Shown in pieces: positions 1 to 12,191 of a stretch of DNA of 64,000 bases; within the stretch, counting starts at the first letter, position 1; each line of letters opens with the position of its first letter. Source of the DNA: Paralithodes platypus (taxonomy: Eukaryota; Arthropoda; Malacostraca; Decapoda; Lithodidae); assembly GCA_032716605.1 (NCBI GenBank), contig CM064519.1, forward strand, positions 18,524,551 through 18,588,550, written 5' to 3'. The translations under genes were made by a program, and so were the position numbers. A model generated the notes under the pieces. It worked only from the letters and a program-made list of their open reading frames with translations. It was not told where the DNA came from and did no database searches.

Positions 1-1480
1 GGATTTGTACAAAGGGAGAAACATCTCTGAATCCATGTATGTATATGTTTTCCTTAGAAGTCCTACCAACGAGTTGGCACTGGCTGCTGCCTTGGCCACT
101 TGTACTGCTGGCTTCAAATCCGGGGTGACATAAATTCCTAGGTCTTTTTCCTCCTCTGTGGTGGTTAGCGGATTATTCTTCATGTGGTATTGGTACTCTG
201 GGTTCCTCCGTCCCATGTGCATGACCTTGCATTTCTCCTCATTAAATTCTAGTAGCCACTTTTTACTCCACTCTTCCAGCCTGGTAATGTCCTGTAGTCC
301 TTCTCTGTCCAGCGGGGACTTAATTCTCCTGTACAGCTTGGCGTCGTCTGCGAAGAGCTTGCTGTCTGACTGAACTGTATCCATTAGGTCATTTATGAAA
401 ACAAGGAAGAGAACTGGCCTCAGCACACTGCCTTGAGGTACTCCACTCCAGACCCCCAGCCATTCTGAGGGTGCGCCCCTGTTGACAACTCGTTGAATTC
501 TCCGACTCAAGAAGTTCTCGATCCATATTATGATGTCTCCTGATATCCCGACTGCCTGTAGTTTCTTGAGTAGACGGAGATGGGGGACAGTGTCAAAGGC
601 TTTTCTGCAGTCTAAGTAAACCACATCAACGTCATCCCCCTCGTCCATGGCATCTTCTAATTCCTCAAAATATTCGAGCAGCTGCGTTACGCAGGACCTC
701 CTTGATCTGAAACCGTGTTGGGAACTGCTGAGGAGATTGTTGTTTTCCAGATGATTCACTATCCTTTGCTTTAGCAATTTCTCCATTATCTTGCATGGAA
801 CTGAAGTAAGGCTGACTGGGCGGTAGTTTAATGGATTTGACTTGTCACCTTTTTTGTATATTGGCGTGACATTTGCCTTCCTCCAGTCCTCAGGTATAAT
901 TCTGTCGGTGAGGGTCTTTCTGAACAGCAGCCAGAGAGGAAATGCAAGCGAGGATGCGCACTCCTTTAACACCCTCGGGTGAATCCCATCAGGTCCTGGA
1001 GCAGAGTTTTCTCTCAGGCCTTCCAGACATTTTCTTACCTCGTCCTCGGTGAAATCACAGTGACCTATCCCGACACCATCAAATTGGTTTTGAACATTCG
1101 GAATGTCCGTTTCTGGCTCTCGTATGAAGACCTTTTGGAATTCTTTATTTAGGAGTTCACTTGCCTCCTGGGGGGAGTTTGTTAAGGTTCCATTGGGGTG
1201 TTTGAGCTTGGACACAGCCTCTTTGATCCGGGTTTTGCTTCTCGCGTATGCATAGAAGGCACATGGTTTTTCTTTGACTTCCTGTGCAAGGGACTTTTCA
1301 AACTGATAAACTGCCTCTCTGACTGCTTATGTTGACTCGTTCCTTCTTTTGCAGTACGCTCTGTATCTTGCTCTGTTTCTCCTCTGTCGGTATCTCTTCC
1401 AGGCATCCTCTTTCTGTCTTATTTTACACAGAACTCTCTTTCATCCATTTGGGCTTTGGTTTCGTTCCTCTCCGAGTTGT
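1..1480 (-). pseudogene. CR1-like (family A) reverse transcriptase, partial, runs off window start
   Basis: Read on the minus strand this is the RT half of a non-LTR retrotransposon, which would copy its RNA into DNA at a nicked chromosomal site. Visible in order are LNYRPVSLTSV, SSQHGFRSRRSC, motif A LDCRKAFDTV (about 589-612), motif B SGVPQGSV (about 430-450) and the active-site box FADDAKLY (about 340-360). The frame is open from about 1320 to the window edge, so the thumb and 3' end lie outside. From about 1300 to 1490 the connector to the endonuclease has at least one stop and one shift. Set: CR1/Jockey group; CR1-like is the best guess. Confidence 0.85.
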
Positions 1481-1486
1481 CTGCAC

Positions 1487-2370
1487 TCAAAGCGGAACGC
1501 AAGTTTGTACTACCTTGTTGTATTCATCCAAGATGCCTTCCCAGGTCTCCTCAACACTGCTGTTCCTCAGTATCTCCCAGTCAACATTGCTGAACATATG
1601 GTTTGCTTGTACATAGTCACCCTTGTGAAAAAGTTTCTTATTACCTTCATCATCACAGTGCAGAGCACCATCCACAGCCATTTTGAAAACTATGACACTG
1701 TGATCACTGGCTCCGATTGGAGCTTTGTACTCCATGTTACTTATCTCTAATTCATTCTTGGTCAGGATGAGATCTAAAAGTGACGGGGTATCGCTTCCTC
1801 GGGCTCTAGTGAACTCTGCTACATGCTGGTGGAGAAAGGCATCCTGGCAGGTTTCATAGAACTTTGTTTGTTCGCTCCTTGGTCCCCCGTGTACATAGTG
1901 ATTTTCCCAATCAATTTCCTTAAAGTTAAAATCTCTGCAAATTAGCACCTGATTTACTCCAATATTGCATGCTTCAAGCAAGGTCTGCCTGATACTGCTA
2001 TTGTAGTCTTCTGTTGAGTTTGGTGGCCTGTACATACATCCCAAGAGGGTAGAGTTTCCTCCAATACTCAACTCACACATGACAGCTTCACATTTTCCTG
2101 GACGTTGTATGAACACTGCGATGAAGGTACGTCCCTTCTCACCAAGATGGTGACGCCTCCTCCGCCCCCTGTTGCTCTGTCCTTCCTGTATACCGTGTAT
2201 GATTCACAATCGAAGTACAAGTACCAGGCAGACGATTCCTCTGGACTTAACTTAGTCTCTGAAATAAATATAATATGTGGTTTATCCTTACTTATAACTA
2301 ATCCTAAGAGATCACATATTTTTGGTATTAACCCCATCAATATTAGTGTATATACAGGTGAGCTCCTCTA
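1487..2370 (-). pseudogene. CR1-like (family A) apurinic-type endonuclease
   Basis: This is the upstream half of the same minus-strand ORF2, an APE-type endonuclease that nicks the target for reverse transcription. It opens with LTCIYTNIDGVNTK near 2350, typical of CR1 ORF2 starts, then PHIIFISETKLS (metal-binding Glu), RDFNFKEIDW, and GASDHSVIV (catalytic SDH). The usual GDFN reads RDFN, so one conserved glycine is lost. Frameshifts near 2340 and near 2100 break the reading and a stop at about 1487 separates it from the RT. It is a dead copy. Confidence 0.82.
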
Positions 2371-2376
2371 TTGGGT

Positions 2377-3034
2377 TTACTGCAGTGGTGGTGGAAGCGC
2401 TAGGCCCGAGTTCTGGTTCTGTGGGGTAACCGGTGGGACTGCAGGGTGGGCTAGTCCGGACGGGGGCGTTCCTGATTGGGTCACGGTGGTTGGGCTCCGT
2501 GGAGGTGTGGGGACACGTCCTGTTCGGCCAGCTTCCTGTACCGTGACCAGCTTCAACCGCCTGCTCACTACGATCCACTTTTTCCTCATGTTTCCCTGCC
2601 TCGTCAGTACTCCGTTTTTTTCATCCCTTTCCTTTGCCAGCTTGGTGTGTGCCTGCCTTTCTTTAATTGTGCGATCTGGCATTATTCTGATGTTTCTCAA
2701 ACGGTAAGACTGCGAAAGTATTCTTCAGTGACAAATCCCTGGTTAGACCACGCTCCGCAGCCAAGTGAGACTGACAAAGTTTGGCCTAGGATTCTCAAAG
2801 TGGTCCTAAGGGACGAGGAAATGAAATGGAATTTTTTAAAGGAAGCAGCAAACTGAAGGAGATTGTCCATCTCCTTCAGTTTGCTGCTTCCTTTAAAAAT
2901 TTCCATTTCATTTCCTCGTCCCTTAGGACCACTTTGAGAATCCTAGGCCAAACTTTGTCAGTCTCACTTGGCTGCGGAGCGTGGTCTAACCAGGGATTTG
3001 TCACTGAAGAATACTTTCGCAGTCTTACCGTTTG
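2377..3034 (-). pseudogene. CR1-like (family A) ORF1 (gag-like) C-terminal remnant
   Basis: On the minus strand, 3028-2869 encodes a segment with VWPRILKVVLRDEEMKW, and 2700-2540 encodes IRIMPDRTIKERQAHTKLAK. Together they resemble the RNA-binding C-terminal part of CR1-type ORF1 proteins (LKVxLRDEExKW followed by xIRIxPDRTxKER). The two parts should be contiguous but are separated by an inverted copy of the first part. The assignment rests on these motifs and on lying directly upstream of the endonuclease on the same strand. Confidence 0.55.
2698..3034. repeat. 166-bp inverted repeat (hairpin), 5-nt loop
   Basis: Arms 2698-2863 and 2869-3034 are near-perfect reverse complements around a 5-base centre (2864-2868). 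They differ by only a few bases, for example in the run of T/A next to the loop. The right arm has the orientation expected for the ORF1 of the neighbouring element; the left arm is the inverted duplicate. The transcript would fold into a long hairpin. Confidence 0.9.
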
Positions 3035-5842
3035 TTTTTGTTTTCAAGGTATAGGCTACAGTAGTATCTTATCTACTGGTATCTTATTTTATTGTAGTTT
3101 ATATTATGAGTGGAAGATTTGCAATAACTTACCCTAACCAAAGTCCAAACTTAGTGTCCAAAGTGGGATCTGCACCCTGCCTCTATGTTCTCATTTTGTA
3201 TACCGGTAACTTTTTAGCCAGATTACCGGTACAATTTAATAAGTGTACAGCCAGCAGCTAGGTCTACCGCCTACAGTGCATTTATAGATTTCCCGGAATC
3301 CCGGCCATGACTTGGGTATCACTAAAGAATCTTTCCGCAGCCTTATGTACAATTGTTTGTTTTTATTTCTTCAAGGAATATAGTACAGTAGTTTATTGTT
3401 CAATTGTTTATCATGTTATGAGTAGATAATTTGCATTACCTTACCCTAACCTAACTTTACTTAGTCTTAGTGTCCAAAGTGGGGGCTGCCACTATCCCCA
3501 CAGTCCACACACCCGGTAACTAACATATATTATTGGTATGTCTTGTCATTACTATAACCTGACTTCATAGGGGTAACGGAGACTTGATTGAATATTTTCG
3601 GAATTAGCCTAGCAGAATCTTGAGTCTTTTAAAGTTGTCAAAATTAAAGTAAGTTTCTACGTTCCTACTGATTGTACTTAACCCGAGATGGGAATAGCCT
3701 ACCCAGGTATTTTTTACTCGGCCCAGGGAAAATAATAGACAAACAAATGTTCTAATCAAAGTTTATTCTTGAAACTTGGTACCGGTATGTATTTTAACCA
3801 GTACTCTATAGTAACTCATGTATCATATGAAAGGATATAAATTAAGTATGTAATAGTTCTTGGAATGCAACAACAAATATACGGTAAATTTCTATAATAA
3901 CACCTATACGAAACACCTATACGAGCTAAACAAATTATTATTGTATTTAACAGGAAGGTACAACGAGGTAAGTGATGTGGTATAGGTGGCAATATGCGGA
4001 AATGGATTATAAGGGAATTCTGCCCCCCTCTGACAAAAGTCTATCAATCTAGATGTGACACAGATTTACAATGTTTCAGAGAGACATATTTTTTGTTAAA
4101 CAAAAAATACGAGAGAAAAAAAAAATACAGGAATGTTGGTCTAGGCTAAGTTTAATATACACTTCCCAGGTAATTTTAACAGTTCTATTGCTTCTATATA
4201 TCATATAATACACCATAGAGTAAGTTTTTAATAACTAGAAAAAAAGGTCATCTTCTAAATAATTACCATAATTGAGGACCTTCGCCGTTCCCGGGTTAAG
4301 AGTGGGCTCTGAGTCTTAGCCTACCAGAACCAGATTCCCAGCTGCCTAGCTAACCTTATTTTTTACTGTCTTTAATCTCAAATCTTCCTTGATCTTCATT
4401 AGCCTATCAATACATTATACATAGCCCCACTAGTGGGGGCAGTCCTAAGATTGTTGGATAATGGGTTTTCCTAAGCCTAGGCTACTCATTTCTGCTTCAA
4501 ATCATCATTATCATCATAGGCCTAGGCTAATACAAGTAGGCCTAGGCCTATACAACACTAGGCCTAGGCTTATCTGAAAAAAATAATATGCTTGGCTACT
4601 TACAAAATCGCTGTTTGGTGCTTGCTAGAAGTCAGCTTTATCCAAAGTATCACCTTGAACTTATACCTTATATATAATGAGTTCCCCAAGATTAATATGC
4701 ACAATTTTAGAATGTGTAGGGCACTCGCAATTCACATGAAGTCAATGTTATACTCCAGCCCCTTAATTCACTCTATTTTCCACAAATATATCGGTAAATA
4801 ACAGCTAAACACATTTCCAAATGTTCCACAGTTGATTGGCGGCAAGCTAATTTGACGTCATCATTGGATTATTCTCGGAAACACCACAATGGAAAACATA
4901 GCTGATATTGGTTCGTTGTTTTCCATTAATCCAACCACATAATTATATACCCCTGAAAAACCAATAATTCATCATAAAATCGTACTAATTTATAGCTTAC
5001 CTTATGCCTCAAGGTCTTGCGCTCTTTGCCAAACACATAAAATTGATATTAATTCACTATTTTTGAGAAATTAGAGACCCCATAAAATTAATACATACGA
5101 ACAAATATCGTGTATTTTGGCGGGGGGTTAACTGGGATCATTTTTCATCAGAAAACTAACATTCAAACTTATATTAATATTTTACATTACTGTATTCATT
5201 TCAGTGAAATTCAGTCAATATATTAAACACATGGAGTAGTTTAGTTAATATATACATAGTTTTAGATAAATACCTATTATTATCCTTTAATCTACATATT
5301 ATTGAGCATTCGAGTGCCAATAAAATTACGGTAGTTGTGTTCGTCTTGACTCAGCCTTCGGCGCAATATAACATCGGAGTGTAGGGGTACATTGGTTGTT
5401 TGTTTGTTTTAGCGGATTCTCCCATCCAGGAGTTCGTTCTATGAACGATGGCTGTTTCCTTATTGTAATTTATATTTGTTATATTGGTGCTAAAGTCAGT
5501 CACCTCATCCGAACCGAACAAGTTGTGTTTTCACAGTGTAAACAAATAGCTCGCATGACTCGAGCTCTGGATTTATCCGTTTATATTTACATTAATAGCT
5601 GCATTTGGACTTCAATACAGGTGATATATAATAGTTCTAAGATCATAGCTAATGTAGAGTACAGTGTAGAGCAAAGCAACTATCGTTTGATGAGTTTAAT
5701 GTAGAAATAGAATGGCAGGTTTAGCGGGGCTCCCGGCCGCCCCGGGACAGTCACAGGCTCGCAGCCAATTTCAGTATCAATATTTTTTCAGATGTTAGGT
5801 TCGGGATCACGAAGAAAATAGGCGAATTTTGGCACACTGGCC
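3035..5842. other. AT-rich spacer without recognisable gene
   Basis: No coding region is supported; open frames are short and without recognisable motifs (the longest, 102 codons at 5396-5704, has none). Two visible items: a segment at about 4424-4471 that recurs inverted at about 6148-6197 (around ATTGTTGGATAATGGG), and a patch of repeated AGGCCTAGGC words at 4510-4570. Confidence 0.6.
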
Positions 5843-5846
5843 TATA

Positions 5847-6507
5847 CAGTGGTTGTCATTAATTAGAATCGGGTAGGATGTAGTGACCGGGCGTACCGCC
5901 ATCTTTGTTTACATTACGCGTAGTGGCGTCGGACCTCTCCCATCATGTTTCCGTCTATTTTAACCTAACCTAACCTAACCTAACCTAGTATTCATGTAGC
6001 CTAGTAGTGACAGGGGGCAAATAGCAGAAAATATAGCGTCGAAATAGACGGGAACGTAAGTGCGAGCGCGGCGAGCATCCTATGTAAACAATGACGACCG
6101 TACGCCCGAACTCTACATCCATCCCTTAGAATCTCCGGAAAAAACGTTTTCCCCATTATCCAACAATCTTAAGATACGGCCCCCGATAGTGGGGAGGACT
6201 ATGAAGTACAGGGAAATTGAGGGGTAATATTAGCCTAACCTAACAACCTTACCTAACCTAACCTAACAACCTTACCTAACCTAACCTAGTATATTAGGTG
6301 GGGGCTGCCGCCCCCACACCCCCGCTGGTTTGGTATTTAATTAATAAAAGATTGACGGTCGCCCAAAAAAACCTTGAATGAAGTCTACGGTATTTAGGCT
6401 ACTCCGCAATCTTCAGCTTTGGCTGTGGATAACAGGAGGTAAATATTAACTTTTTCACAGTAATTAAAAACGGGTTTTCCGGAGATTCTAATTAATGACA
6501 ACCACTG
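5847..6507. mobile_element. Nonautonomous TA-flanked element (mariner/Tc1-type MITE), 661 bp
   Basis: The ends are inverted repeats starting CAGTGGTTGTCATTAATTAG on both sides, flanked by TA (5845-5846 and 6508-6509), as in Tc1/mariner insertions. Inside is a second, imperfect inverted pair (about 5873-5962 against 6040-6125) around GGGCGTACCG and GTTTACAT. Two CCTAA-rich tracts lie inside. There is no coding capacity. Confidence 0.75.
5960..6300. repeat. (CCTAA)n telomere-like tracts inside a dispersed repeat
   Basis: Runs of CCTAA (TTAGG on the other strand) occur at about 5963-5989 and 6231-6295. Related tracts lie at about 6905-6945 and 55490-55520. TTAGG is the ancestral arthropod telomere motif. 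Here each tract sits next to the same flanking words (CTAGTATTAT, GGGTGGGG...), so it travels with a mobile repeat and does not mark a chromosome end. Confidence 0.7.
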
Positions 6508-6994
6508 TATAATAATGAAAACTAGCTAGCCTAAAACCAAAAATAAAAATCACAAAATAAAAGTTGGCCAGTTTCCTTGATAAATACCGGCCTAATTGCA
6601 GATTCCACTTCACAAATTATCCTAGGCTAATTGTCATGTCTTTCATGGAATCTAGGACTATTTGTCTTACGATTAGTCAGTACAGTTTAAAAGCACTGAC
6701 AAAACAAAAGTGGGAAATATAACCGAAACTACCACTAATTTTACCATGGTTTTTCTTTTTGGTTTTAGGTAGTTTTCATCATTAGGCTATAGAGTAGTTG
6801 AAATTAGGGTAGCATTCAAGGAGACTACATCAGGACTCTTCTTCTTCTTACCTCTGACCGGGTATAAGCTATCCTAGTGTTTACTAGCCTATACCCCCTT
6901 TGAAAAGACATAAGCCTAACCTAACAACCTTACCTAACCTATCCTATCCTAGTATTATGGGTGGACCACACCCCCGCTATTTGACATCTTTGAC
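6508..6994. other. AT-rich spacer with CCTAA tract
   Basis: No gene is visible. A CCTAA/CCTTACC tract at about 6905-6945 is followed by GTGGACCACACCCCCGC, resembling the repeat at 6231-6330. Confidence 0.6.
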
Positions 6995-8059
6995 GACTGA
7001 AAGGAAATTGACAGACTGAAACCTCAAAAATTGCCTGGTCCTGACGAGGTATATGCTAGAGTATTAAAAGAATGCAGAGATGACTTAAGTAGCCCATTAG
7101 CATTTTTATTTAACAAGTCATTAGAAACAGGTTTAGTTCCAGAAGCTTGGAAGCTTGCAAATGTAGTTTCGATCTTCAAAAAAGGTGATAAATCGATAGC
7201 ATCCCATTACCGTCCCATTAGTCTCACATCAATCATAGGAAAGTTGCTAGAGTCTATTATTGCTAGGAAAATTAGAAGCCACTTAGAAAAATTTAACTTA
7301 ATAAATTCTTCTCAGCATGGATTCACTCAGGGACGTTCTTGCCTTACTAATTTGCTTAGCTTTATCTCAGAGGTATATGAAGCAGTAGATAGTGACAAGT
7401 CATATGATATTATATATTTAGATTTCAGTAAAGTTTTCGACAGAGTCCCTCATGAGAGATTGATGAGAAAGGTTGAGGCACATGGAATAGGAGGGTCGTT
7501 GTTGGGATGGATTAGGTCATGGCTAATTGGTAGGAAACAGAGAGTCAGCTTAAATGGTACCAAGTCAGAGTGGGGAGCAGTCAAAAGTGGTGTTCCCCAG
7601 GGATCAGTATTAGGTCCCCTGTTGTTTCTTATATACATAAATGACCTAGATTTAGGTATAACTAGTAGGATAAGTAAATTCGCAGACGATACCAAAATGG
7701 GGAGATCAATTGATTCAGATAGCGATATAGAGTGCCTCCAAAGGAATCTAGATACCTTACATGAATGGTCAGTAAATTGGCAGATGAAGTTTAGCATTGA
7801 CAAATGCAAGGTATTAAAGATAGGGAAGATGCAAGCAAATGTTAAATATAAACTAGCTAATTTAGAATTAGAATATTCAGACTGCGAGAAAGATCTAGGT
7901 GTGTTTGTTAGCAATGATTTGAAGCCTAGAAAACAGTGTATAAGCGTTCATAATAAGGCAAACAGGATTCTCGGGTTCATCTCTAGGAGTGTGAGTAACA
8001 GAACTGCTGATGTTATCTTAAAACTTTACTTGTCATTAGTGAGACCCCATATGGATTAT
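6995..8059 (+). pseudogene. CR1-like (family B) reverse transcriptase, both ends truncated
   Basis: An open frame of about 350 codons encodes most of a non-LTR RT. Motifs in order: PGPDEVYARVLKEC, HYRPISLTSIIGKLLE, SSQHGFTQGRSCLTN, motif A LDFSKVFDRVPH (7420-7455), motif B SGVPQGSVLGPLL (7586-7625), active site FADDTKM (about 7680-7700), then the thumb up to SLVRPHMDY at 8059. The usual Ala of motif A (SKAFD) is Val. The 5' end is cut inside the fingers and there is no endonuclease. At 8060 it meets an opposed copy of the same family instead of its own last ~600 bp. The frame is intact, so it is fairly young. Confidence 0.88.
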
Positions 8060-9125
8060 AAGAACATAAGAAAATGGGAGTCTGCAAAAAGCCGATCGGC
8101 CCATACAAGGCAGATCCCTGTCACACCCAACCCCAATTACAAGGCCCAATTATAGACCCATCTCACTAATACCTTGAGTACTGACCCCACCAAAACGGTC
8201 AGAGATTAACACAAGATTACGGGGGTCTGCTGAGCGCCGATTGGCCCACACCTGGTAGATCCCCCTTACACCCAACCCATCTCGTCCATATGCCTATCTA
8301 ATTTTATCTTAAAGCTCCCTATCGTTCTTGATCCCACTATATCACTTGGTAGCCTATTCCACCCATCTACAACTCTGTTACCAAACCAATATTTGCCTAT
8401 ATCTTTTCTGAAACTAAATTGATCTAATTTGAAACCATTTGTACGAGTTATTTCGCTATCACTGAGCTTTAGTACATTTTTCATGTCTCCTTTATTAATT
8501 CCACTAACCCACTTGAATACCTCTATCATGTCACCTCTAACTCAGCGTCTCTCTAACGAATGTAAGCCTAATTTCTTCAACCTTTCTTCATACGGAAGAT
8601 TTCTAATATTATGGATCATTTTTGTCATTCTAAGTTGTACTCTCTCCAATGAATCTATGTCCATTCTGTAATAAGGACACCAAAATTGAACAGCATAATC
8701 CATATGGGGTCTCACTAATGACAAGTAAAGTTTTAAGATAACATCAGCAGTTCTGTTACTCACACTCCTAGATATGAACCCGAGAATCCTGTTTGCCTTG
8801 TTATGAACGCTAATACATTGTTTTCTAGGCTTCAAATCATTGCTAACAAACACACCTAGATCTTTCTCACAGTCTGAGTTTTCTAATTCCATATTAGCTA
8901 GTTTATATTTAAAATTTGTATGCATCTTCCCTATCTTTAATACCTTGCATTTGTCAATGTTAAACTTCATCTGCCATTTTACTGACCATTCGTGTAAGGT
9001 ATCTAGATCCCTTTGCAGACACTCTATATCTCTAACTGAATCAATTGTTCTCCCCATTTTGGTATTGTCTGCAAATTTACTTATCCTGCTAGTTATACCT
9101 AAATCCAGGTCATTTATGTATACAG
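8060..9125 (-). pseudogene. CR1-like (family B) RT C-terminal half and 3' UTR, minus strand
   Basis: Read from 9125 down, this copy starts at YINDLDLGITSR, has FADNTKM in place of FADDTKM, and continues through CEKDLGVFVSND, VRPHMDYAVQFWCPYY, ERVQLRMTKMIHNIRNLPYEERL. A frameshift near 8540 leads into GKYWFGNRVVDGWNRLPSDIV. The 3' UTR follows (8265-8060) and ends in TTTTCTTATGTTCTT on the minus strand. The same 3' UTR occurs at 32800-33004 and about 31060-31168. Loss of the second active-site Asp makes it inactive. Confidence 0.86.
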
Positions 9126-9355
9126 TATAATAAACAACAGAGTTTAGAGTCAAGAGTTTAGACACTCAGGTCTAGCAATTTGTGGCAAATGTCCAGTAAA
9201 GTCCCTGTAACAAAAGGCATGCCCTAGCCATGTCAATCAAAGGAGTATATGGCGTTAACCCCTTCTATACCGGCGACGTCTGTTATATTTTATTCTAGTA
9301 ATATTTATACGATTTTATGCAGCTTAGAAAGGATCTGTGGTAGTTAAAAGGGTTG

Positions 9356-9873
9356 TTGTTGTTGTTCCCCAAGCTGCCTGGCCGAACAGCCCCAAGGCCC
9401 CGAGCAATTCCAAGGCCATAACCGAGTGCCCCCACAGAACCCTCCCCGCCGACCACAATAAAGCCTGGGTGACCGAAGCCACTCCATGGCGGGCAGCTGA
9501 GGAGGGTGCGGAAACGCCCGGGAAACCAAAGCCCCACCCAGGGCCCTGTGCCCCTCAGCAATTATGAAGAGAAAGTTGAGGGGCAAGGGAAAAATGTGAC
9601 GCTTTGGCTTCCAATCTTGGTAGATTGGGAGGTCAATCCACGGAAGAGACGCCATCACTTGAGATCTAGAAAACATATAAGTTAAAGGAACATTCAGAGT
9701 AAGCTATGGGTATGGCAGAGATTGCTCAGCTCTCACTCTGATAGACCAGCCCATCACCACATGACTAGAACCCAATCCTCTCAGCATCAGCTAGGAAAGG
9801 CCCTAGAAAGCCGCCTTTGGCGGGGGGATAGCTCCCCTATTTCAACCCCTTTCGGGGTTGGGCACCCGCTCCC
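9356..9873 (-). mobile_element. 5'-truncated Jockey-like/SINE retroposon with 13-bp target duplication
   Basis: The flanks carry a perfect 13-bp direct repeat GTTAAAAGGGTTG (9343-9355 and 9874-9886). On the minus strand the 3' end reads GGCAGCTTGGGGAAC followed by (AAC)n. The last ~230 bp match the insertion at 27824-28049, and the final GGCAG..GGGAACNAC words match the end of the Jockey-like pol at 34170-34195. The upstream part (9600-9873) has no recognisable coding. It is either a truncated LINE or a SINE sharing the LINE tail. Confidence 0.78.
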
Positions 9874-9896
9874 GTTAAAAGGGTTGATTGAGATAG

Positions 9897-10317
9897 TAGT
9901 CCAGTCAAATTAGCAGAAAAAATGGCAAATAGGGGAAATAATTTATAAAGTTTTTAAATTTTGCACAGATACTCCTGAAGGGCTTCCAAATAAAGGTCAA
10001 AGGAGTTCCCCTCCGTCAGACCTGAGCAACCCCCATTTTGGGGGGAAACCCCCCCCCCCCCACGGAGGGCAAGTTTGACCACATTTTCAGGTTTTTTCTC
10101 AGAAACAGTGCATCATGCGAGGAAATTGCATAGAGATGAAAATATAGATACTATAATTCTGCTTAAGATTGTCTTTATACATTTTTGCTCTAAATATCGT
10201 AGTTTTTGTCTAAACATAAGACAAAGTGAAAGACGTGTGCGACCGAAAATCGAAACGATCCCATTAATCGGCTAGTTTTCCATCAATAACTCTTGAACGA
10301 CTAATTTACGTTGAAAT
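9897..10317. repeat. Left ~420-bp terminal inverted repeat of the Academ-like transposon
   Basis: It pairs with 16403-16811 at roughly 90 percent by eye. Landmarks are TAGTCCAGTC at the tip, a C/G homopolymer zone (10030-10065), GACGTGTGCGACCGAAAATC and an inner edge at ACGTTGAAAT. The homopolymer block is the most divergent part. Confidence 0.88.
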
Positions 10318-11753
10318 TATGAGTATAATGCACATGACATTCAATGTTCACACTATATGAATATTACAAGCATAATTTTATCTTGCTTTGTGTTCTAATG
10401 ATAATTTTATTTTTTTCCAGAAGTGAATGAAAGTGAGAAGAGGTATTCACCATGGAATCAACAAGTATCCAGTGTTTTATATGCAGTAATAGTTTAAGTG
10501 ATGGTGAAACTGTGAATGTGAAAGATGGTATCCACAACTTGAGACGTGCAAGTCAAATCCGAAAAGACGGTAACTATGAAATGCTTATGGAGAACGACTC
10601 AATTGAAGTACACAAAATATGTAGACGTGAGTACATAAAGAAAAAAACATAGCCAGAGACATGAAAAAGAAGGCAGAAGACCAAAGCAAATCTAAGCCTA
10701 CATTAAGATCAGAAGAGAAGTTTGATTTCAAGATTAATTGTTTGTTTTGTAGTAACAAGTGTGATATTGCCTCAGAAAAAAAGAAACCAGTGGACAGACG
10801 TGAAATGATGTGGGAAGTTCGCACTCTGACTATGAAAAACAAAATATTAGACAATGCTGAACAGAGACAAGATGAATGGGGTGAGAAAGTGTCTAAGCGA
10901 GTCAACAGTGTCATGTGCCTTGTAGCAGAAGAAGCACGTTACCATGGAAAATGTTACACAAAATTCGCAAGTAGCCTAACCGTTCATCAACTCAGAAAAG
11001 AGGATGCCCACAGGATGAACATTTGAGTTTTGCTTTTGATAAATTGTGCATGTATATTGATGATTCTGAAGAGTGCCAATTTAGTTTACATAACTTGAAG
11101 AAAATATGCCAGAAACTTCATCAGTTACAGAGAAAACACTGAAAATGAAGTTACTATACACATATGGAGATGGAGTGATGTTCGCCCAGATGAAGAAAAG
11201 ACCAACAGTTGTTTGTTTCCGTCGCTCTGGATTAAAACTGATGAACTCTTGGTATTCAGAGCGAGAGGAAAATGACAGAGATGAAAGGTTAAGAATAGTG
11301 AAAACAGCAGCAGCAATAGTTCGTGAGGACATTAGAACTACTGCTTACAATACCACAGATTACCCAGATGTCACTGACTTTATGAAGAATGCAGAAGATG
11401 TGGTGCCAGACACACTTCATGCCTTTTTAGATACAGTAATCCAGAAGAACAGAAAGAGTGAAAAGGAAAAAGGAAAACAAAACAATGTACAGCAATTGCT
11501 CATTCTATTATCGGTGCAACACGACCTCGATCATTTCTGTCCTCCATATTGCTGGGTTTAGCATTGTACTTATTTCGGAAAGTTGGCTCAAAAACTCTTG
11601 TTAACACAGTATCAAAGTTTGGATTTTGTTCTGCTTATAATGATGTCACACTTTTTGAGTCGTCTGCTGCTACTTCCTGGAAACCTGATGTAGAGGGAAA
11701 TGCATTTTGTCAATATGTTTTCGACAAAGCAGATTTCAACATAAAAACCTTAA

Positions 11754-12191
11754 CCCGTACAGTCCCAGCGACGCGCCTGACGCATCGGCGATATATGTAA
11801 CGCACAGCCCCAGAGACGCACCTGGCACGTCATCCTAATTGCGCCGACCGTAACCTCAGGTGTAGCCACTCAAGAGGGCTCAGATTTGTATGGGAACTGT
11901 GTACGTATCCCACGCAACCGTGCCGATGGTTGAAAACTCTCAAAGTCCACGTGCGTGCGTGTGAGCGCGCAATAACCTGTTTTTTTGGGGTAATTGCCTT
12001 CAATTTTTTACTCTTGTAAAATACGTTTTTTGGGGCTCTGTAGGACCATTCTTTAAGCTTTTTGAGCTGTTTTTCGTGGTTTTTCCTTCATTCCTAACCC
12101 ATTCGCTATTGTTTCTGGAATAAAACAATTTTTTGAAAACCGGCCGGGTTCTGGTGAACAAACATTACAAAACTAGCCGGGCCTGGACGGG
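11754..12191. mobile_element. piggyBac-type MITE (family F), 438 bp
   Basis: It begins CCCGTACAG, ends CCTGGACGGG, and is flanked by TTAA at 11750-11753 and 12192-12195. A second copy lies in the opposite orientation at 28731-29126. Removing it and one TTAA rejoins the reading of the host nuclease gene in frame (NIKTL to TGKGTF). There is no coding. Confidence 0.9.

Noticed and set aside
2105..2707. 200-codon plus-strand open frame
   Set aside because: It lies antisense to the CR1-like endonuclease and ORF1 and has no recognisable domain.
5396..5704. Host exon or small gene of 102 codons
   Set aside because: No motif, no codon bias that I can see, and AT-rich surroundings.
5960..6300. Chromosome end or telomere
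   Set aside because: The CCTAA runs are short, repeated at four internal sites and linked to a dispersed repeat.
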